5,990 bases of DNA from Bacillota bacterium (GTDB lineage: Bacteria > Bacillota > Clostridia > Oscillospirales > Acutalibacteraceae). Location of the stretch: assembly GCA_023420245.1 (NCBI GenBank), contig JAEZWL010000037.1, positions 1 to 5,990 of the forward strand, read 5' to 3'. Positions 4,065-5,990 of the stretch are shown here, in pieces; the stretch's first letter is position 1; every line of letters starts with the position of its first letter. The translations under genes were made by a program, and so were the position numbers. The notes under the pieces were generated by a model. It made no database searches and had not been told where the DNA came from. It was given only the letters and a program-made list of their open reading frames with translations.

Positions 4065-5960
4065 TTATGCGCCAAGCTCAGCCTGTTCGAACTGGCTGTT
4101 ATAAAGATTGGCATAGAAGCCGTTCTTTTGAATCAGCGCTTCGTGGTTCCCCATCTCCACAATATCTCCGTCGCGCATAACGAGAATCATGTCGGCGTCG
4201 CGGATGGTAGACAGACGGTGTGCAATGACAAAGCTGGTGCGACCCTTCATGAGATTCTCCATTGCCTTCTGAATCAGGATTTCCGTACGGGTATCGACGC
4301 TGCTGGTCGCCTCGTCGAGAATCAAAATCTGCGGGTCGGCAAGAATTGCGCGCGCAATGGTCAGAAGCTGTTTTTGTCCCTGAGAGATATTGCTTGCTTC
4401 CTCATTCAATATCATATTGTAGCCGTCCGGCAGAGTTCGTACAAAATGGTGCACCTGCGCCGCTTTTGCCGCCGCGACCACCTCTTCGTCGGTTGCGTTC
4501 AGCTTGCCGTAGCGGATATTATCCTTTATGCTTGCGTTGTAAAGCCAGGTATCCTGCAGAACCATTCCAAAGAGGGAACGCAGGTCGTTCCGCGCGAAGT
4601 CGCGGATATCGTAGCCGTCTACTAATATCGCGCCGTCGGTCACGTCGTAGAAACGCATCAGCAGCTTCACCATCGTGGTTTTTCCAGCGCCGGTAGGACC
4701 TACAATGGCAACCCGCTGCCCCGGCTGAATGCTTGCATTAAAATTCTTGATAATGGCTTTATCCGGATGATAGCCGAAATGAACATGGGCAAACTGAACG
4801 CTGCCCTCAATGTGAACGTTCAGATCGGTATCCGGCTGCTCCGTCGTATTGACGCGGATGGGAGCCTTGCTCTGAGGGATTTCCTCCGGCTGCTCTAAAA
4901 ATTCAAACACCCGCTCCGCCGCTGCCGCAGTCTGCTGTAGAATATTGGAGATGTTCGCCACCTGCGTAATTGGCTGAGTAAACTGGCGGACATACTGGAT
5001 AAACGCTTGAATATCACCGACAGACAATCTTCCGTTCGCCGCCAGATAACCGCCGAGAATGCTGATGAGAACGTAGCCGAGATTACTGATAAAGTTCATC
5101 ATCGGCATCATCAGACCGGATAAAAACTGGCTCTTCCACGCGGAGGAATACAGCTTGCCGTTAAACTGATCAAAGGTTTTATTGGATTCTTCTTCCCCGT
5201 TGAATGCTTTAACCACAACATGGCTGGAGTACATTTCCTCAATATGACCGTTGACATGCCCCAGATATTCCTGCTGCGATTTAAAATGCTTTTGGGATTT
5301 TTTTACGATCAGCATAATTATTCCGCCGGAAAGAGGCACGATACAGAGAGCGACGAAGGTCATCTGCCAGCTGATGGTAAACATCATGATGATAATCCCC
5401 ACCAAGGTAGTAACAGAGGTGATAATCTGAATCAGGCTCTGGTTCATGCTTTGGCTGATCGCATCCACGTCGTTCGTGATGTGGGACAGCACCTCGCCGT
5501 TTGTGGTCGTATCATAATACTGAAAGGGAAGCCTCTGGATTTTCGCGGCAATATCCCGGCGGAGCTGATAGGTAACCTTCATGGATACACCGGTCATAAT
5601 ATAGCCCTGAACCCATGAAAACATGACGCTGACAAGGTACAGCCCGGTAAGCCACAGAATTGTCGTGCCGATTGAAGTAAAGTCAATGTTCTCTCCCGTT
5701 CCGGAAATCTGACCCATTACTCCCGCGAAAAGCGTATTGGTAGCCTGCCCGAGAATCTTCGGGCCGACGATACTGAACACCGTAGAAATGATTGCAAAAA
5801 TAATAACGATAGCGATTGATATTTTATATGCACCTAAATACTGCAATAATTTACGGGAGGTTCCTTTAAAGTCTTTTGCTTTCTCACCCGGCATCATTGC
5901 CCCGGGTCCATGACCCATGGGACCGCGCCTGCGCATGGGCTCCGCTTGTTTTTCACTCAT
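4065..5960 (-). CDS. ABC exporter half-transporter, permease fused to ATPase (multidrug/lipid exporter type)
   Basis: This 631-residue protein has an exporter membrane domain (about 40-345, TM segments near 46-68, 98-122, 174-196, 200-220 and 288-306) and a C-terminal ATPase domain. Visible motifs are A-loop Tyr397, Walker A GPTGAGKTT (421-429, Lys427), Q-loop Gln469, signature ISQGQ (525-529), Walker B ILILD with catalytic Glu550, a D-loop (SSVD, 553-556) and the H-loop His581. All catalytic residues are intact. The Gln-containing signature and intact Glu resemble the canonical-site partner of heterodimeric exporters such as TM288, LmrD and BmrD. The N-terminus (1-33) is rich in Gly, Met, Pro and Arg and precedes an elbow helix. 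The ATG at 5960 has AGGAGG 7 nt upstream and overlaps the previous gene by ATGA, so the two are probably translated together. Two such subunits pump hydrophobic compounds across the membrane using ATP; the substrate cannot be told. Confidence 0.93.
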   Translation of the reverse strand: MSEKQAEPMRRRGPMGHGPGAMMPGEKAKDFKGTSRKLLQYLGAYKISIAIVIIFAIISTVFSIVGPKILGQATNTLFAGVMGQISGTGENIDFTSIGTTILWLTGLYLVSVMFSWVQGYIMTGVSMKVTYQLRRDIAAKIQRLPFQYYDTTTNGEVLSHITNDVDAISQSMNQSLIQIITSVTTLVGIIIMMFTISWQMTFVALCIVPLSGGIIMLIVKKSQKHFKSQQEYLGHVNGHIEEMYSSHVVVKAFNGEEESNKTFDQFNGKLYSSAWKSQFLSGLMMPMMNFISNLGYVLISILGGYLAANGRLSVGDIQAFIQYVRQFTQPITQVANISNILQQTAAAAERVFEFLEQPEEIPQSKAPIRVNTTEQPDTDLNVHIEGSVQFAHVHFGYHPDKAIIKNFNASIQPGQRVAIVGPTGAGKTTMVKLLMRFYDVTDGAILVDGYDIRDFARNDLRSLFGMVLQDTWLYNASIKDNIRYGKLNATDEEVVAAAKAAQVHHFVRTLPDGYNMILNEEASNISQGQKQLLTIARAILADPQILILDEATSSVDTRTEILIQKAMENLMKGRTSFVIAHRLSTIRDADMILVMRDGDIVEMGNHEALIQKNGFYANLYNSQFEQAELGA

Positions 5961-5990
5961 GCCAATTCCTCCTTTGAAAGCTGTGACGAA
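5957..5990 (-). CDS. C-terminal end of an upstream gene, probably the partner ABC subunit
   Basis: In the frame ending with TGA at 5959-5957, the last visible residues are SSQLSKEELA. The stop overlaps the ATG of the downstream exporter gene (ATGA), a typical translational-coupling arrangement. The tail resembles the end of the downstream protein itself (NSQFEQAELGA), as expected for paralogous half-transporters. Only ten codons are visible, so the call rests on overlap, tail similarity and the usual pairing of such genes. Confidence 0.5.
   Translation of the reverse strand, partial: SSQLSKEELA

Noticed and set aside
4059..4625. Plus-strand 188-codon frame opposite the exporter ATPase domain
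   Set aside because: The minus strand encodes an intact ABC ATPase with all motifs across this stretch. The plus frame has no ribosome binding site or recognisable domain.
1..5990. CRISPR array, tRNA, rRNA, toxin-antitoxin pair or phage genes
   Set aside because: No regularly spaced repeats, tRNA-like cloverleaf, rRNA sequence, paired small genes or phage protein patterns were seen on either strand.

Overview
The window reads as chromosomal DNA from an endospore-forming, low-to-moderate-GC Bacillota, probably Clostridia and possibly an Oscillospirales-type anaerobe. The grounds are strong AGGAGG-type ribosome binding sites, a spore photoproduct lyase family gene with a sigma-G-type promoter, a clostridial-style heterodimeric ABC exporter gene, and a Gram-positive secreted surface protein. 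The taxon is inferred from family knowledge and was not tested. All supported genes lie on the minus strand, so transcription runs from right to left.

Right to left, the first item is the last few codons of an upstream gene (5957-5990). It overlaps by ATGA the start of a complete 631-residue ABC exporter half-transporter (4065-5960). That gene ends in a terminator hairpin inside a small repeat element, B (3898-4052), which has terminal inverted repeats. Next comes a spore photoproduct lyase family radical SAM gene (2819-3814). It is preceded by GTATA-N18-CATACTA, which fits the sigma-G consensus, and it probably starts at a TTG codon. A second, related element, A (2636-2774), lies downstream in the opposite orientation and supplies that gene's likely terminator. 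The lyase gene is therefore bracketed by inverted copies of one MITE-like family.

From 1917 to 2635 there is about 700 bp without a convincing gene. It holds a strong sigma-A-type promoter (TTGACA-N18-TATACT), two tandem AT-rich repeats immediately upstream of the -35 box, palindromic AT-rich sequence, and an unusually long leader of about 370 nt with two substantial stem-loops. This leader feeds a large secreted surface protein gene (1-1916). The gene is open for 638 codons and leaves the window before its stop. The visible part has a signal peptide and a run of roughly 17-residue VGxI-type repeats that look like a beta-solenoid.

The genes do not form one pathway. They are three separate transcription units: an export pump operon (right), a spore DNA-repair-type gene (middle) and a highly expressed cell-surface protein (left). 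The points most worth a second look are the lyase's Ser where the Bacillus enzyme has its hydrogen-donor Cys, the terminator-carrying repeat pair around it, and the long structured leader of the surface-protein gene.
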